A stretch of 10,000 nt of DNA from Actinidia chinensis. Lineage: Eukaryota; Streptophyta; Magnoliopsida; Ericales; Actinidiaceae. Below the pieces are notes generated by a model, which saw only the letters and a list, made by a program, of their open reading frames with translations, was not told the DNA's origin and did not search any database. The stretch is taken from positions 9,607,719-9,617,718 of the forward strand of contig CM018904.1 of the NCBI GenBank assembly GCA_009663005.1, read 5' to 3'. The translations under genes were made by a program, and so were the position numbers. Numbering within the stretch: the stretch's first letter is position 1; each line of letters opens with the position of its first letter. Of this stretch, positions 9,319 through 10,000 are shown piece after piece.

Positions 9319-9406
9319 TCCTAATTAAATAAAATTTTATTTGAGAAACTACTACAATTTAAATAAACGTTAACAGACTAAAAACTCCTAATTAAATAAA
9401 ATTTTA
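9319..9406. repeat. 21-base AT-rich direct repeat inside the second LTR
   Basis: An identical 21-base segment beginning TCCTAATTAAAT occurs at 9319-9339 and 9386-9406, 67 bases apart. A weaker third relative, containing ACTCCTAA, lies near 9300. Such AGGA/TCCT-spaced AT repeats are frequent in plant LTRs. Confidence 0.8.
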
Positions 9407-9461
9407 ATAACGTAAAATGAAAAAATAACTAATTATAAAAATAAAAAAAAATATAAGAATT

Positions 9462-9465
9462 AATA

Positions 9466-9480
<15 letters not shown>
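9462..9480. repeat. AAAT microsatellite
   Basis: Several perfect AAAT units lie just inside the start of the second LTR. Confidence 0.75.
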
Positions 9481-9499
<19 letters not shown>

Positions 9500-9640
9500 T
9501 TCTCCTCACTGAGAAGAACTCGACCTCGAGTTTGGTAGATACGGAATTTTCCCACGCCAACGAATCAAGTACTGAAATAGGTTGGGACAACTTCGTTGGT
9601 TCTGAAATTTAAACTCTTAAAACCGAAATCCAAATAATAA
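9500..9640 (-). pseudogene. Tail of a second Ty3/Gypsy pol (chromodomain-like), remnant
   Basis: The minus-strand frame at 9574-9551 reads QYLIRWRG, the core of the chromodomain-like integrase tail of plant chromoviruses (typically QYLI-W-G). It is followed, in the same frame, by NSRSSSSQ and two stops just before the polypurine tract. This resembles the usual polyprotein end of that group. The remnant is short and diverged, so lineage assignment is tentative. A purine tract at 9509-9500 and an LTR-like TG follow, which supports it. Confidence 0.42.
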
Positions 9641-10000
9641 TCAATTTTTAAATGCCAATGCAAAATGTAAAGAACAGTTATCAACAACAAATCAAATCGA
9701 GTCTTCCACTTTCGGTACACTTTCAGTTGAAGGGGATCTTTTTTCCTGCAGCCATTTTTTCTTGTTGCATTTCTTTATAAGCAACTCTGTCTCACAAGAG
9801 TATTGAAAAATAATAGCAGCCTTTTGAAGATGCATATAGAAGAATATGCATTGTGAGTCGACCAATGAGTATGGATAATCAATGCAGCTTGTTCTTTTTT
9901 AAACTATTGCATCTCATTTTAATTTCTCGTAAACTCATTGAAATATTTCAATTGCTCAAGAAAATCAATAATCTGATTTTGCTCTTTTGCATTGCCTTTA
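9641..10000 (-). other. Unassigned AT-rich DNA with a possible decayed frame at the edge
   Basis: No gene is recognised. One minus-strand frame at the right edge reads EQNQIIDFLEQLKYFNEF, a charged, possibly helical stretch. It ends in a stop, and the same frame continues after it with KKEQAALI and more stops. If the chromovirus reading is right, its integrase should lie here, but I see no integrase motif, so this part may be another inserted or strongly decayed sequence. Confidence 0.3.

Larger units (their letters stand above)
9031..9499 (-). repeat. Probable LTR of a second Ty3/Gypsy element
   Basis: The minus strand starts TGATGCGGGATAAAATTG at 9499, directly after a purine-rich GTGAGGAGAA tract, and a candidate end AACAACA lies at 9037-9031. 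This gives a TG...CA interval of about 470 bases. The inside is AT-rich with TTTAATTAGGA repeats, as is common in plant LTRs. A 16-base segment GTTTGGCTTCCGC plus flank occurs twice, 40 bases apart. The left end is a guess. Because the neighbouring gag is cut here, the LTR probably belongs to an element inserted into the Athila copy. Confidence 0.5.

Overview
The window looks like AT-rich intergenic DNA of a flowering plant, probably a dicot. No intact protein-coding gene was found on either strand. Almost everything is explained by decayed Ty3/Gypsy LTR retrotransposons, all read from the minus strand. Identification rests on recognising broken protein motifs by eye; no database search was possible, and the species cannot be named.

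Reading the minus strand (right to left): 9640-10000 is unassigned, with one possible decayed reading frame. At 9500-9640 there is a short remnant that looks like the end of a chromodomain-type (chromovirus-like) polyprotein. It is followed by a polypurine tract and a probable AT-rich LTR, 9031-9499. Just left of that LTR an Athila-lineage element starts abruptly in the middle of its gag (about 9010-7880). It continues through protease (7880-7080), reverse transcriptase (7020-6040), RNase H (6040-5540) and integrase (5460-4195). All are split by stops and frameshifts, and the second catalytic Asp of the integrase and the last Asp of the RT active site are substituted.

After pol come a G-rich signal (4068-4103), an AT-rich spacer and four copies of a palindrome related to GCGTTCGAACGC (3848-3943). 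Then there is a long non-coding leader (2900-3840), a decayed env-like ORF of the type found between pol and the 3' LTR in Athila elements (about 2880-1890), and a long 3' untranslated region. A perfect 9-bp hairpin and polypurine tract (234-267) precede the 3' LTR. That LTR starts at 233 and runs off the left edge; it carries two more copies of the palindrome.

The gene order gag-PR-RT-RH-INT-env-like-LTR is that of one Athila-type provirus about 9 kb long. Its 5' LTR and the first part of gag are not in the window. The simplest reading is that a second element inserted into gag, so the missing 5' part should lie to the right. Points of interest are this nested boundary, the palindrome shared by the LTR and the post-pol spacer, and the hairpin plus polypurine tract at the LTR edge. 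All genes are dead; nothing here suggests a new active system.
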